Shown one piece after another: positions 39,633-49,333 of a stretch of DNA of 64,000 nucleotides. Location of the stretch: positions 1 to 64,000 of the forward strand of contig NZ_JAAMQJ010000006.1 of assembly GCF_013523125.1 (NCBI RefSeq). Reading direction: 5' to 3'. Numbering within the stretch: position 1 is the stretch's first letter; each line of letters starts with the position of its first letter. The notes below the pieces were generated by a model that was not told the origin of the DNA, did not search any database, and was given only the letters and a program-made list of their open reading frames with translations. A program made the translations under genes and the position numbers. The stretch is from Pseudomonas entomophila. Its GTDB lineage: Bacteria; Pseudomonadota; Gammaproteobacteria; Pseudomonadales; Pseudomonadaceae.

Positions 39633-40406
39633 TTAGCTGTGACTGGACATGAACTGCTTGCAGCGCGCCGAGGCCGGGTTTTCGAAGACCTGCTGCGGCG
39701 TTCCTTGCTCTTCGACCAGGCCCTGGTGCAGGAAGACCACCTCGCTCGACACCTGACGGGCAAAACCCATCTCGTGGGTGACCAGCAGCATGGTACGGCC
39801 TTCCTCGGCCAGGGCACGGATGACGCTAAGCACTTCCTGGACCATTTCCGGATCGAGGGCCGAGGTCGGCTCGTCGAACAGGATGACCTTGGGCTTCATG
39901 GCCAGTGTACGGGCAATCGCCGCCCGTTGTTGCTGACCCCCGGAGAGCTGTGCCGGATAGGCGTGACGCTTGTCGTGAATGCCGACCTTGGCCAGCAGCG
40001 CTTCGGCGTGCTCGATGGCCTCGGCCTTGCTCTGGCCCAGCACGCGGCGTGGCGCCTCGATGAGGTTGTCGAGGATCGACATGTGCGGCCAGAGGTTGAA
40101 GTTCTGGAAGACGAAGCCGATCTCGCTGCGCAGGCGATTGATCTGGCGGTTGTCGGCGGCGATCAGCTCGCCGTTCTTGACCGGCTTGAGCTTGAGTTCT
40201 TCGCCGGCGACGAGGATCTGCCCGGCGTGAGGGTTTTCCAGCAGGTTGATGCAGCGCAGGAGCGTGGACTTGCCTGAGCCGGACGAACCGAGGATCGAGA
40301 TCACGTCACCATCGCGTGCGGTGAGCGAAATGCCCTTGAGAATCTCCTGCTCGCCGTAGCGTTTGTGCAGGTTGCGGATTTCAAGCGCGGGCGTGGCCTG
40401 GGCCAT
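39633..40406 (-). CDS. polar amino acid ABC transporter ATP-binding protein (HisP type)
   Basis: 257 residues. Walker A ILGSSGSGKSTLLRCINLLE (about residues 34-53), Q-loop GFVFQNFNLWPHMS, signature AQLSGGQQQRAAIARTLAMK, Walker B VILFDEPTSALDPE and the switch His in LLVTHEMGFA. It is the first gene of the importer operon (ATPase, binding protein, two permeases). GAGGA before the ATG. Confidence 0.93.
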   Translation of the reverse strand: MAQATPALEIRNLHKRYGEQEILKGISLTARDGDVISILGSSGSGKSTLLRCINLLENPHAGQILVAGEELKLKPVKNGELIAADNRQINRLRSEIGFVFQNFNLWPHMSILDNLIEAPRRVLGQSKAEAIEHAEALLAKVGIHDKRHAYPAQLSGGQQQRAAIARTLAMKPKVILFDEPTSALDPEMVQEVLSVIRALAEEGRTMLLVTHEMGFARQVSSEVVFLHQGLVEEQGTPQQVFENPASARCKQFMSSHS

Positions 40407-41008
40407 GTGCGGTCCTCATGTCTTCGAGTGCGTTCCCAGCTTATTGGCGGCCTTCCTGGCGAGCGCCAAGCTAGCATAGCGGCTTCATGACAGCCACCGG
40501 GTCGCGGTTTGCTTCAGGGGACGCCAGGTCAGGTTGTCGCATCGTCACAGAAGACTGTCGCGAGGATGTCTGCCTGGCTGCTCGTCCGTGATGAAGCCTT
40601 TGATGAAAAAAAGGCGCGATGGTGCCAGTTTTGAGGCGATGAGGGAAGCCGCGCCCGACGGGGTAGTACCTTTTCAGCGGCCCCTGGCTAACGGGTTGTA
40701 CCTAGGTTGCGCCTGCGCTGCGCTGTCAAGGTGCACGAGTGTTACCTAGGCCCACCTTTGGTGCAGTTGTAAATGAGTATTTCAGTAAAACCGGGTTTGA
40801 CGGGGGATTTGGCGGGCTTTCGGTCACATCGTGGCCAAAAGGCCTGTAAGCCTTGTTTTACGGGGTTGTGCGAAATATCCGACACCCTGTGTGCTGTCAT
40901 GGCGCACTTATTGCCAGTCGATGGGCATGGTGCGCAATGCGGCACCGATTCAAGGACCGACAGGTACGCCGCATTCGCAGACGTTCACCCTTCACAAAAG
41001 GTGCTTTC
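40407..41008. other. divergent ABC-importer/gabP intergenic region
   Basis: 602 bases without a supported gene. A sigma-54-type promoter element for gabP lies at 40900-40915. CCTAGG occurs twice (near 40701 and 40746) around TTGCGCCTGCGCTGCGC. The promoter of the minus-strand importer lies near 40407-40500, where TTGGCGCTCGCCAGG reads on the minus strand; no clear -10 is seen. Confidence 0.5.
40900..40915 (+). promoter_or_regulatory. predicted sigma-54 promoter of gabP
   Basis: TGGCGCACTTATTGCC matches the sigma-54 consensus TGGCACG-N4-TTGCW, with the GG and GC dinucleotides exactly 10 bases apart. A start of transcription about 11 bases downstream would give a leader of some 80 bases before gabP. 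Nitrogen control of GABA uptake would fit. Confidence 0.6.
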
Positions 41009-42409
41009 ATGAGCGGTAGCCACAATTCCAACGACCTCGCTCAGGGGCTCAAACAACGGCATGTGACCATGCTGTCCATCGCGGGCGTCATCGGTGCCGG
41101 CCTGTTCGTCGGTTCGGGCCACGCCATCGCCGAAGCAGGCCCTGCCGTCCTGCTGGCCTATGCCGCCGCCGGTACCCTGGTGGTGCTGGTGATGCGCATG
41201 CTGGCCGAAATGGCCATCGCCTCGCCCGACACCGGCTCATTCTCCACCTACGCCGACCGTGCCATCGGCCATTGGGCCGGGTTCACCATCGGCTGGTTGT
41301 ACTGGTGGTTCTGGGTGCTGGTGATCCCGCTGGAGGCCAACGCCGCCGCCGCGATCCTGCACGCCTGGTTCCCGGCCGTGGACCTGTGGGCCTTTTCCCT
41401 GATCATCACCCTGGCGCTGACCGTCACCAACCTGTTCAGCGTGAAGAACTACGGTGAGTTCGAGTTCTGGTTCGCCCTGCTCAAGGTGCTGGCCATCGTC
41501 GCCTTCATCGTGGTCGGCTGCGTGGCCATGTTCGGCCTGGTGCCGGGCAGCCAGGTCAGCGGCGTCAGTCATCTGTTCGACACCCAAGGCTTCATGCCCA
41601 ATGGCCTGGGCGCCGTGCTGGCGGCCATGCTGACCACCATGTTCTCGTTCATGGGCACCGAGATCGTCACCATCGCAGCGGCCGAGTCGAAGGATCCAGG
41701 CAAGCAGATCACCAAGGCGACCAACTCGGTGATCTGGCGGATCTGCCTGTTCTACCTGGTGTCGATCTTCCTGGTCGTGGCCCTGGTGCCATGGAACAGC
41801 CCAGAGCTGGCCAGCACCGGTTCCTACCAGACCGTGCTGAACCTGATCGGCGTGCCGAATGCCAAGCTGATCGTCGACATCGTCGTGCTGATCGCGGTGA
41901 CCAGCTGCCTGAACTCGGCGCTATACACCTCCTCGCGCATGCTGTTCTCCCTGGCCAAGCGCGGCGACGCGCCAGCCGTGGCCCAGCGCACCAGCAAGGC
42001 CGGCACACCGCACTGGGCCGTGCTGATGTCGACCGCCGCCGCCTTCCTGACCGTGTTCGCCAACTTCCTCGCGCCGGCAGCAGTGTTCGAGTTCCTGCTG
42101 GCCAGCTCGGGCGCGATCGCGCTGCTGGTGTACCTGGTGATCGCCGTGTCGCAGCTGCGCATGCGTCGTCAGCGTGAAGCGAACGGTGAAGCGATCGCTT
42201 TCAAGATGTGGCTGTTCCCGGGCCTGACCTGGGCGACCATCGTCTTCATCGTCGGCGTGCTGGGGGTGATGGCGATCCGTCCGGACCACCGTGCCGAGAT
42301 CGTCGCGACCGCGCTGCTGAGCATTGGCGTGGTGGCGGCGGGGCTGCTGGTACAGCGTCGTCGCAAGGCGCAGGGTCTGGGCAATGGCCGCGTGGCGCTG
42401 GATCACTGA
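41009..42409 (+). CDS. gabP: GABA permease
   Basis: 466 residues, 12 membrane segments. Amino acid-polyamine-organocation family member; GabP-type N terminus LAQGLKQRHVTMLSIAGVIG then AGLFVGSGHAI, and the conserved RMLAEMAIASPDTGSFSTYA. Other markers are FSFMGTEIVTIAAAESKDP and SCLNSALYTSSRMLFSLAKR. It imports 4-aminobutyrate by proton symport. AAAAGGTG lies before the ATG; the frame runs further upstream into the promoter and is not used. A predicted sigma-54 promoter lies about 95 bases upstream. Confidence 0.9.
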   Translation: MSGSHNSNDLAQGLKQRHVTMLSIAGVIGAGLFVGSGHAIAEAGPAVLLAYAAAGTLVVLVMRMLAEMAIASPDTGSFSTYADRAIGHWAGFTIGWLYWWFWVLVIPLEANAAAAILHAWFPAVDLWAFSLIITLALTVTNLFSVKNYGEFEFWFALLKVLAIVAFIVVGCVAMFGLVPGSQVSGVSHLFDTQGFMPNGLGAVLAAMLTTMFSFMGTEIVTIAAAESKDPGKQITKATNSVIWRICLFYLVSIFLVVALVPWNSPELASTGSYQTVLNLIGVPNAKLIVDIVVLIAVTSCLNSALYTSSRMLFSLAKRGDAPAVAQRTSKAGTPHWAVLMSTAAAFLTVFANFLAPAAVFEFLLASSGAIALLVYLVIAVSQLRMRRQREANGEAIAFKMWLFPGLTWATIVFIVGVLGVMAIRPDHRAEIVATALLSIGVVAAGLLVQRRRKAQGLGNGRVALDH

Positions 42410-42492
42410 GTAGGAGGTGGGGGCGGGCCCAGTCGCAGCCTAAGGGTCACCCCAGTCTGGACTGCATCTGGTCTGACAGGTTGGCGCAGTAC

Positions 42493-42564
42493 CTTGTGGG
42501 GCTTGCCCGCGATGGCGTCCGGTCCATCACCGCCTGCATCGCGGGCAAGCCCGCTCCCACAGGC
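42493..42564. repeat. inverted REP pair
   Basis: TTGTGGGGCTTGCCCGCGAT and its near inverse CATCGCGGGCAAGCCCGCTC face each other between gabP and its terminator. Confidence 0.75.
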
Positions 42565-42613
42565 CCGGTTCTGATGTCTAAGCGGTATTTCTGCCAGACG
42601 TTTGACCTGAACG

Positions 42614-42650
42614 AAAAAGGCCTCGCTCCTGACTGGAGCGAGGCCTTTTT
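42614..42650. terminator. bidirectional intrinsic terminator
   Basis: AAAAAGGCCTCGCTCC (42614-42629) pairs perfectly with GGAGCGAGGCCTTTTT (42635-42650) around a 5-base loop, with T-runs on both strands. It separates gabP from the convergent gene at 42672. Confidence 0.93.
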
Positions 42651-42671
42651 CATGGTTGGGCTTTGATGCCC

Positions 42672-43115
42672 TCAGCCGAACTGCTTCTGCTGTTGCTGCT
42701 GCTTGGCGACCGCCTCGGAGGCTGCGATGTATGCCTCTTGGAATTCATCGCTCTCCAGCCAGGCCATGGTGGTGTCTTCGTCGGCGCCGTCGAGCCAGTC
42801 GCGGTAGGCGGTGAAGACCAGCACGATGTAGTCGGTGGCGTGTTCTTCCTTGTGGCCCTTGAGCACCAGGGCCAGCAGCGGGTCGACCAGGAACACCGAG
42901 ATCATCGGCACCAGGCCGCCTTCCTGGGCCTGCTTCATGCGGGCGAACAGGTCGTCGTAGCTGCCCGAGTCCTTGGCCTTGTTGAAGACCTGCTCGACGC
43001 TGGTGCTCTCGCCGCTGCTTGCCTTGACCGACTGGCCGCTGCGAACCATGCGGTTCTGCTTGGCTTTGCTGGCGGCGCGCTTGGCGCGTTTCTGTTGTTT
43101 GGTGTTGGAGGCCAT
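42672..43115 (-). CDS. conserved hypothetical protein with basic N terminus
   Basis: 147 residues. The N terminus is very basic (SNTKQQKRAKRAASKAKQNR), the middle has a predicted helical region (VEQVFNKAKDSGSYDDLFAR) and a hydrophobic stretch GGLVPMISVFLVDPLLALVL, and the C terminus ends in a Gln run (AVAKQQQQQKQFG). There is no signal peptide. A gene of this kind lies next to tRNA-Phe in other pseudomonads. Function unknown. Confidence 0.72.
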   Translation of the reverse strand: MASNTKQQKRAKRAASKAKQNRMVRSGQSVKASSGESTSVEQVFNKAKDSGSYDDLFARMKQAQEGGLVPMISVFLVDPLLALVLKGHKEEHATDYIVLVFTAYRDWLDGADEDTTMAWLESDEFQEAYIAASEAVAKQQQQQKQFG

Positions 43116-43304
43116 GGGTGCGGTCCTTGGGTTGGGGAGGGGCGACAGGCTGGGTTGGCTGGCTGGGGCTGCTGGGCAGCCTATCGCGGCCGGTCCGGCG
43201 CCCCGGCAGGGGCCGCTACAGGGGAGGCGGCGTCGATCTGGCAGAGGGCGTTGCGTTACGCCTCTGGAAGCCGCCTCGATCCTTCAAGCACTACCACCCG
43301 CCCA

Positions 43305-43339
43305 ACAAAAAACCCCTGAACCTTTCGATTCAGGGGTTT
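43305..43339 (-). terminator. intrinsic terminator of tRNA-Phe
   Basis: On the minus strand AAACCCCTGAA and TTCAGGGGTTT form the stem (43311-43339), and a T-run follows (43305-43310). It lies directly past the tRNA. Confidence 0.85.
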
Positions 43340-43346
43340 CGGAGTT

Positions 43347-43422
43347 TGGTGCCCAGAGACGGAGTCGAACCGCCGACACGAGGATTTTCAATCCTCTGCT
43401 CTACCGACTGAGCTATCTGGGC
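43347..43422 (-). tRNA. tRNA-Phe (anticodon GAA)
   Basis: 76 bases with CCA encoded. Acceptor stem GCCCAGA/TCTGGGC, D-arm AGCTCAGTCGGTAGAGC, anticodon arm AGAGGATTGAAAATCCTCG with GAA, T-arm GGTTCGACTCC. Upstream lie yggX, mutY and asmA on the same strand. Confidence 0.96.
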
Positions 43423-43432
43423 AACGGGGCGC

Positions 43433-43461
43433 ATTAAAAAGCTTTTTCAGGTTTCGGTCAA
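43433..43461 (-). promoter_or_regulatory. sigma-70 promoter of tRNA-Phe
   Basis: On the minus strand TTGACC (43456-43461) and TTTAAT (43433-43438) are 17 bases apart, followed by a GC-rich stretch up to the tRNA 5' end. An AT-rich tract further upstream (43470-43490) could act as an UP element. Confidence 0.8.
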
Positions 43462-43512
43462 GCGTCTTTTGAAAATTTTTTAAATTAATTCCGTCGCTTA
43501 CGGTTTTCCGGC

Positions 43513-43785
43513 TCATTCGCTGGGCGGAACGTACCCTTCGGCCTTGGCGTAGTCCTCGCCCGAGAAGAACTTGTCCATCTCGCCCTGGAGGTACTTGCGG
43601 TCCTCGGCGTTCATCATGTTCAGGCGCTTCTCGTTGATCAGCATGGTCTGTTCTTTCTGCCAATCGGCCCAGGCCTTCTGCGAGATGTGGTCGAAGATGT
43701 CCTGGCCCTTGGCCCCCGGGTAGGGCGGACGCTCCAGGCCTGGCAGTTCCTCGTTGTACTTGCGGCACAGCACGGTGCGGGTCAT
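43513..43785 (-). CDS. yggX: Fe(2+)-trafficking protein YggX
   Basis: 90 residues, the family length. Begins [20 protein letters not shown], with the conserved reactive Cys near position 7, and has [20 protein letters not shown]. YggX protects iron-sulfur proteins from oxidative damage. AGGAG precedes the start, which overlaps the mutY stop by four bases. The partner MutY is itself an iron-sulfur enzyme. Confidence 0.95.
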   Translation of the reverse strand: MTRTVLCRKYNEELPGLERPPYPGAKGQDIFDHISQKAWADWQKEQTMLINEKRLNMMNAEDRKYLQGEMDKFFSGEDYAKAEGYVPPSE

Positions 43786-44849
43786 GGCGACTCTCCTGCG
43801 TTCAATTCATCGGCCGCGCGGTGCAAGAGCTTCTTGACCGGGGCGGCAAGGCCCAGGCGCGGCGGGGTGGCGAGGTTATACCAGAGCCAGTCGGCCTCGA
43901 CCACGGGCGCGGCGCGGGTGTCGACCCGTACCTGCCAGGGGGCGATGGCCAGCTGGAAATGGCTGAAGGTGTGGGTCAGGCCGGGCAGCGCGCGCTGGCT
44001 GAGCACGTGCAGGCCATGCTGGGCGGCGAGGTCCTCGATCTGCTCGACCTGCTCCAGTTCCGGCAGGCTCCACAGGCCGCCCCACAGACCGCTCGAGGGG
44101 CGCCGGTAGAGCAGGATCTCGCCGGCCTCGTTGGTCAGCAGCGGCATCACCGCTTGGCGTTGCGGCAGGGTCTTGCGCGGCTTGGGTTCGGGGAAGCGGG
44201 TTTCCAGGCCCAGCAAGTGCGCTTCGCAGCCGGCCTGCAACGGGCAGATCAGGCAGGTCGGCTTGCTGCGGGTGCACACCGTCGCGCCCAGGTCCATCAT
44301 CGCCTGGGTGTAGTGATTGACCCGGGTGAGCGGGGTGTACAGCTCGGCAGCGTTCCACAGCGCATTGGCCACCTTCGGCTCGCCGGGGTAGCCCTGTTGC
44401 GCGATGAAGCGGGCCAGCACGCGCTTGACGTTGCCGTCCAGGATCGGCGCGCGTAGGCCCATGCTGATGCTGGCGATGGCGCCGGCGGTGGAGCGGCCGA
44501 TGCCGGGCAGCTCGGTCAGCTCGGCCACGCTGCGGGGGAATTCGCCGCCGTGCTGCTCGACGACGATCTTCGCGGCCTTCTGCAGGTTGCGGGCGCGGGT
44601 GTAGTAACCCAGCCCCGTCCACAGGTGCAGCACCTCGTCTTCCGGTGCCTCGGCCAGGTCGCGCACGGTCGGCAGCGCCGCCATGAAGCGGTCGAAGTAG
44701 TTGAGCACGGTGCTGACCTGGGTCTGCTGCAACATGATTTCCGACACCCACACCCGGTACGGGTTGATGTCCTGCTGCCAGGGCAGGTTGTGGCGGCCGT
44801 GCCGGTCGAACCAGGTCAGCACGGCGCTGGAGAACTGCTGGGAATTCAT
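43782..44849 (-). CDS. mutY: A/G-specific adenine DNA glycosylase
   Basis: 355 residues. Removes adenine mispaired with 8-oxoguanine. Helix-hairpin-helix [20 protein letters not shown], catalytic Asp in [14 protein letters not shown], 4Fe-4S cluster cysteines in [17 protein letters not shown] (C-x6-C-x2-C-x5-C), and a C-terminal Nudix-like domain that recognises the oxidised guanine ([20 protein letters not shown]). Start overlaps the asmA stop by four bases. Confidence 0.96.
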   Translation of the reverse strand: MNSQQFSSAVLTWFDRHGRHNLPWQQDINPYRVWVSEIMLQQTQVSTVLNYFDRFMAALPTVRDLAEAPEDEVLHLWTGLGYYTRARNLQKAAKIVVEQHGGEFPRSVAELTELPGIGRSTAGAIASISMGLRAPILDGNVKRVLARFIAQQGYPGEPKVANALWNAAELYTPLTRVNHYTQAMMDLGATVCTRSKPTCLICPLQAGCEAHLLGLETRFPEPKPRKTLPQRQAVMPLLTNEAGEILLYRRPSSGLWGGLWSLPELEQVEQIEDLAAQHGLHVLSQRALPGLTHTFSHFQLAIAPWQVRVDTRAAPVVEADWLWYNLATPPRLGLAAPVKKLLHRAADELNAGESP

Positions 44850-47095
44850 CGTTTGAACAGGCCCTTGAGCGCGTCTTTGAGCTCGGGACTGACCTTGTCA
44901 CCCAGCTTTTCGTCGATCTTCTCGTTGAGTGTGTCGTTGAGGCGGTTACCCGCCAGTTTGGCGGCGACCTGGCCCAGGCCGTCCTTGTCCAGGCGACAGG
45001 CCTTGGCGCCCAGCTCCAGCGGGCCACGGCAGCGCAGGGGCAGCTCGACACCCACGTAGCGTTCGTTGACCTGGCAGGCCGGGTCGGGCATGGCGCGCTG
45101 GTCGCCTTCGACGATGACGCCGATACGGTAGTCCATGCCCAGCACGCGCAGGTCCAGGTCGCCATGACCGTTCACGGTCAGGCCCGGAATGCGCGCCTTG
45201 AGGTCGGGGTTGCTGGCCACGCCGTTGCGGATCGCCAGGCTGCCGCGCAGCTCCTGGAACGGTGTGTCCTTGCCGCGTGGTTCGCCGCTGAGCGACTTGC
45301 GGTTGAGGGTGGCGATGGCCTGGCACAGCTGCTGTTCGAGGTTGGCCTCGACCAGTACGCCGTTGGCGATGCTGAAGTTGGCCTTGCCGTTGAGCGTGTC
45401 GATCAGCGCCTTCTGGCTGTTGCCGCTGGCGGTCAGGTCGCTGGCCAGGGTCAGCTGACCCTTGACCGGCGGCGCCTTCTGCGGATCGTCGGTCTTGATG
45501 AAGTGCTCCACCGGCACGTTGTCGATGCGGGTGTTGATGCCGAGCTGCGGCACGGCCGGGCGCGCGTCGAGGGTGCCGGTGACGGCGAAGCGGCCGTTGT
45601 ACAGGTTGCCGCGCAGGCCTTGCAACGTGATCAGGCCGCCCTGGCCGCTGGCCTTGAGGCTGGCGTCGTCGATCGGCAGCGTGTCCAGGGTCAGTTTCCC
45701 GAAGGCCAGGTCGGCTTGCAGGTCCAGGATGCGCACGCGCTCCAGGGGCAGCAGCGGATCGGTGCTCCAGGCCTGCTGGGTGGGCTTGTCCGGCAATGTC
45801 GTGGTGCCGGCACCGGCCACGGCGGAAGCTTCCTGCTGGTTGACCTCGGCTTGGCGGGCAGCCTTGGCGCCCTTGGCCGCTTCACTCTTGGCCGGCAGGT
45901 AGCGATCGGCGTCGAGTGCATCGGCGTTCAACTGCACGCGCAGGGCCTGACGCGCGAAGTCCTCGACCGCCAGGCGGCCGGTGAAGGTGCTGTCGTCGAG
46001 CTTCAGGTTGAGGCCTTCGAGGGCCAGGCTGTTGGGGGTGGCGTCCAGGCGCCCGACCAGTTCGAGCTTGCCGAACGCGGCCGGGTCGCCCGTGGCCGGC
46101 AGCGGATGGCCGATGCCGTCGAGGAAGGTGCGCAGGTTGAACTGGGCGATGGACAGCGTGCCGGTGACGTGGGGCGCCGTGTCCAGGCCACTGACGTCCA
46201 GCTCGCCCAGGGCGCGCAGCTGGTTGGCCGACACCTTCAGGCTGCTCCAGGCCGCCGTGTGGGCGGCCATGTCGACCAGCAGTTGTCCCTGGGCGGCGAA
46301 CGTCAGGGTCTTGCCGGCCAGCGGTTCACCGGCGGTTTCGCCGGACAAGCGCATGTCTTCGAGGGTGTAGCGCTGGCGCGTGCGGTCGAAGCGTGCCTGC
46401 CCGGTCAGCTCGGCACGCACCTTGAGGTTCGGCTGGCCGACGCTGAGGAAGCCCGACGCCTTGAGCGGGATGTTGATACCTTCGTGCACGGCATCGGTGC
46501 TGACCTGAATGCTTTCGGCCTCGAAGGTCTGCCCGGTGGTGGCGTCGGAGTAGTGCACCCGTGCGTTGTTGACGGTCAGGCTGTCGATGTCGAGCTTGAG
46601 TGCGCGCTCGTTGCCCTCGCGGGCGGCAGGTGCGTCCTTATCGTCAGCCGGGGGCGTGGCACCAGGCGAGGCCGGGGCCGTGGCGTCGGCCACCGGTTTG
46701 CCGATGTCTTCCCAGTTGCCATGACCCTGGACGTCACGCGCCAGCGTCAGGTTCAGGCCTTCGATGCGCACGTCGCTCATCTGCACCTCGCGGCGCAGCA
46801 GCGGCAGCACGCGGACCGACAGGCCGAGCATCTGCAGGTCGGCAAAGGGCGTCTTCGGGTTCTGCAGGGTGGCGACGCTGGCCTGATGCAATTCCAGGCC
46901 CAGCCAGGGGAACAGGCTCCAGCCGATGTCGCCGTCGAGGGTCAGTTCGACGTGGGCCTTGTCGCGGGCCAGCTGGCGAATCTCGTCTTTGTAGTCGTTG
47001 GGATCGAAGAGGTGGGTCAGGGCGAATCCCAGAGCCACGATGATCAGCAGCAACCCGAGGAGCACCAGCCCCAGGATTTTGCCAAAGGCTTTCAT
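44846..47095 (-). CDS. asmA: AsmA-family envelope protein
   Basis: 749 residues from [21 protein letters not shown] single N-terminal membrane anchor (about 5-25) is followed by a long periplasmic part with the AsmA N-terminal signature [20 protein letters not shown] and [20 protein letters not shown]. The C-terminal AsmA domain has [11 protein letters not shown] and a cysteine pair. AsmA-type proteins bridge the periplasm and support outer-membrane lipid homeostasis. AAAGGA lies before the ATG. First gene of the asmA-mutY-yggX operon. Confidence 0.92.
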   Translation of the reverse strand: MKAFGKILGLVLLGLLLIIVALGFALTHLFDPNDYKDEIRQLARDKAHVELTLDGDIGWSLFPWLGLELHQASVATLQNPKTPFADLQMLGLSVRVLPLLRREVQMSDVRIEGLNLTLARDVQGHGNWEDIGKPVADATAPASPGATPPADDKDAPAAREGNERALKLDIDSLTVNNARVHYSDATTGQTFEAESIQVSTDAVHEGINIPLKASGFLSVGQPNLKVRAELTGQARFDRTRQRYTLEDMRLSGETAGEPLAGKTLTFAAQGQLLVDMAAHTAAWSSLKVSANQLRALGELDVSGLDTAPHVTGTLSIAQFNLRTFLDGIGHPLPATGDPAAFGKLELVGRLDATPNSLALEGLNLKLDDSTFTGRLAVEDFARQALRVQLNADALDADRYLPAKSEAAKGAKAARQAEVNQQEASAVAGAGTTTLPDKPTQQAWSTDPLLPLERVRILDLQADLAFGKLTLDTLPIDDASLKASGQGGLITLQGLRGNLYNGRFAVTGTLDARPAVPQLGINTRIDNVPVEHFIKTDDPQKAPPVKGQLTLASDLTASGNSQKALIDTLNGKANFSIANGVLVEANLEQQLCQAIATLNRKSLSGEPRGKDTPFQELRGSLAIRNGVASNPDLKARIPGLTVNGHGDLDLRVLGMDYRIGVIVEGDQRAMPDPACQVNERYVGVELPLRCRGPLELGAKACRLDKDGLGQVAAKLAGNRLNDTLNEKIDEKLGDKVSPELKDALKGLFKR

Positions 47096-47474
47096 GGGCG
47101 AGTCCTTTGTAGTCCAATTTCTGAATAGGGCGACCGCCGAGTATAACGCCGCCGCTCCCAGACCTGAGTGTCCGACAAGACATATGGGGTATTTCATGCA
47201 CTTTTTGTCGGCTTTGGCGACAGCCAGGTCCATCGTCGTCCTTTCATGCAGGAACGTGCGGTCGACGTGACGCAAAGCGGCGCATGCGTCAATGATGGCA
47301 TTTCGTCTCTAAAGGCGCGCGCGACCGTCTCGTCGCTGGTACTCTTGCGCGCCTGCAAAACGCCTGCGACCGGTTGTCGCGGCGTCATCAGCACCGGCTG
47401 GCCATCGCCTGCGTGCAGTCAGGACGGCACCGCGCATCGATCCGCCTCGCGAATCCGACACTTGAGGAACAACA
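47096..47474. other. divergent asmA/MFS promoter region
   Basis: 379 bases with no gene. CCGACAA (47172-47178) and TTGTCGG (47205-47211) form a spaced inverted repeat that could be an operator. AT content is higher around 47170-47210. A GAGGAA at 47464 is the ribosome binding site for the MFS gene. Confidence 0.45.
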
Positions 47475-49136
47475 ATGAACAAGAGTATCGAGACCGGAGC
47501 CAGGGCCAGCGCCCCGGGCTTCCTGTCCAAGGAGCGCATCATCGCTCGCCCCGGCTTCAACCGCTGGCTGGTCCCGCCGGCAGCGTTGGCCATCCACCTG
47601 TGCATCGGCATGGCCTACGGTTTCTCGGTGTTCTGGCTGCCGCTGTCGCAAGCCATCGGCATCAGCGCTCCCGTCGCCTGCTCGCCGGACATGGGCTTCA
47701 TCGCTCGCCTGTTCAGCGCCGAATGCGACTGGCCGATCTCGATGCTGAGCTGGATCTACACCTTGTTCTTCGTGTTCCTGGGCTGCTCGGCCGCGGTCCT
47801 CGGTGGCTGGCTCGAACACGCCGGCCCACGCAAGGCCGGCCTGGTCTCGGCCTTGTGCTGGTGCGGCGGCCTGCTGATCTCGGCCATCGGCGTGAAGACC
47901 CACCAGCTGTGGCTGATGTGGCTGGGGTCGGGGGTGATCGGGGGGATCGGCCTGGGCCTGGGCTACATCTCGCCGGTGTCGACGCTGATCAAGTGGTTTC
48001 CGGACAAGCGCGGCATGGCCACCGGCATGGCGATCATGGGCTTCGGTGGCGGCGCGATGGTCGGCGCGCCCCTGGCCACCACGCTGATGGGGCATTTCGC
48101 CACGGGCCAGGACGTCGGCGTCTGGCAGAGCTTCATGGTCATGGCCGCGATCTACTTCGTGTTCATGACCGCCGGCGCGCTCGCCTACCGCGTGCCACCG
48201 ACCGGCTGGAAGCCGGCCGGTTGGATCGCGCCACAGAAAAAGGCCGGCAGCGGCATGATCACCGACCGCCACGTGCACGTCAGCGTGGCCTGGAAGACGC
48301 CGCAGTTCGCGCTGATCTGGCTGGTGCTGTGCCTGAACGTCTCGGCCGGCATCGGCATCCTCGGCATGGCCTCGCCACTGCTGCAGGAAGTGTTCGGCGG
48401 CAAGCTGCTGGGCAATGAGCTGAGCTTCAGCGAACTCAATGCCGGCCAGCTGGCACAGATCGCCGCCATCGCCGCCGGCTTCACCGGCCTGCTGAGCCTG
48501 TTCAACATCGGCGGACGGTTCTTCTGGGCCTCGTTCTCCGACTACATCGGGCGCAAGAACACCTACTTCGCCTTCTTTGCCCTGGGCGTGGCGCTGTACG
48601 CGCTGATCCCGAACATGGGCCACATCGGCAACGTCGCGCTGTTCGTGGCAGCGTTCTGCATCATCCTGTCGATGTACGGCGGTGGTTTCTCCACCGTGCC
48701 GGCCTACCTGGCCGACCTGTTCGGCACCCAGATGGTCGGCGCGATTCACGGTCGTCTGCTGACCGCCTGGGCCGCGGCGGGCGTGCTTGGCCCGGTGCTG
48801 ATCACCTACCTGCGCGAGTACCAGCTGGCGCTGGGCGTCGAGCGTTCGGCTGCCTACGACATCACCCTGTACATCCTGGCCGGCCTGCTGGTGCTGGGCT
48901 TCATCTGCAACGCCCTGGTGCGTCCGGTGGCCGACAAGTACTTCATGACCGAGTCCGAGCTGGCCGCCGAGCGCGCGCTGAGCCATGACAAGGGTGCCGA
49001 CGGCAGCCAGGTCCTGGAGTGGAGCGCAGCCCCGGCCAGCAAGCCGCTGGTGGTGGTGGCCTGGCTGGTGGTGGGCATCCCGCTGGCCTGGGGGATCTGG
49101 ATCACCCTGCAGAAGACCGCCGTGCTGTTCAACTGA
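47475..49136 (+). CDS. OFA-family MFS transporter (oxalate/formate antiporter type)
   Basis: 553 residues with about 12 membrane segments and a longer than usual central and C-terminal part. Typical MFS signatures are GPRKAGLVSALCWCGGLLIS and FPDKRGMATGMAIMGFGGGA in the first half, and GGRFFWASFSDYIGRKNTYF in the second. OFA carriers move small carboxylates such as oxalate, formate, lactate or pyruvate; the substrate here is not known. ACTTGAGGAACAACA precedes the ATG. It stands alone, divergent from asmA. Confidence 0.85.
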   Translation: MNKSIETGARASAPGFLSKERIIARPGFNRWLVPPAALAIHLCIGMAYGFSVFWLPLSQAIGISAPVACSPDMGFIARLFSAECDWPISMLSWIYTLFFVFLGCSAAVLGGWLEHAGPRKAGLVSALCWCGGLLISAIGVKTHQLWLMWLGSGVIGGIGLGLGYISPVSTLIKWFPDKRGMATGMAIMGFGGGAMVGAPLATTLMGHFATGQDVGVWQSFMVMAAIYFVFMTAGALAYRVPPTGWKPAGWIAPQKKAGSGMITDRHVHVSVAWKTPQFALIWLVLCLNVSAGIGILGMASPLLQEVFGGKLLGNELSFSELNAGQLAQIAAIAAGFTGLLSLFNIGGRFFWASFSDYIGRKNTYFAFFALGVALYALIPNMGHIGNVALFVAAFCIILSMYGGGFSTVPAYLADLFGTQMVGAIHGRLLTAWAAAGVLGPVLITYLREYQLALGVERSAAYDITLYILAGLLVLGFICNALVRPVADKYFMTESELAAERALSHDKGADGSQVLEWSAAPASKPLVVVAWLVVGIPLAWGIWITLQKTAVLFN

Positions 49137-49185
49137 CCCCGAAACGAGCCGGGGAGGGCGCCCTGCGCTGCCCCCCTGGCAGGAA

Positions 49186-49210
49186 GACGGCCTGTGCAAG
49201 GCAGGCCGTC
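49186..49210 (+). terminator. hairpin after the MFS gene
   Basis: GACGGCCTG (49186-49194) pairs with CAGGCCGTC (49202-49210) around a 7-base loop. There is no T-run; a moderate terminator candidate upstream of the hisB promoter. Confidence 0.5.
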
Positions 49211-49265
49211 CTCGACAGGCCCATGCCTGGGACCGGCAAATTTCCCCGATCACACCTCATCCGCG

Positions 49266-49295
49266 TTTCAAGCCGGGCATTTCTGCGCCTATAAT
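49266..49295 (+). promoter_or_regulatory. predicted sigma-70 promoter of hisB
   Basis: A perfect TATAAT (49290-49295) lies about 39 bases before the hisB ATG; TTTCAA (49266-49271) is 18 bases upstream as a weak -35. Confidence 0.6.
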
Positions 49296-49333
49296 GTGGC
49301 CCTTTTCGCCCAACGATTCTTGCGGAGCTGGTG

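Noticed and set aside
40681..40700. Possible second sigma-54 site upstream of gabP (TGGCTAACGGGTTGTA)
   Set aside because: The required GC at -12 is GT, so it is weaker than the site at 40900-40915.
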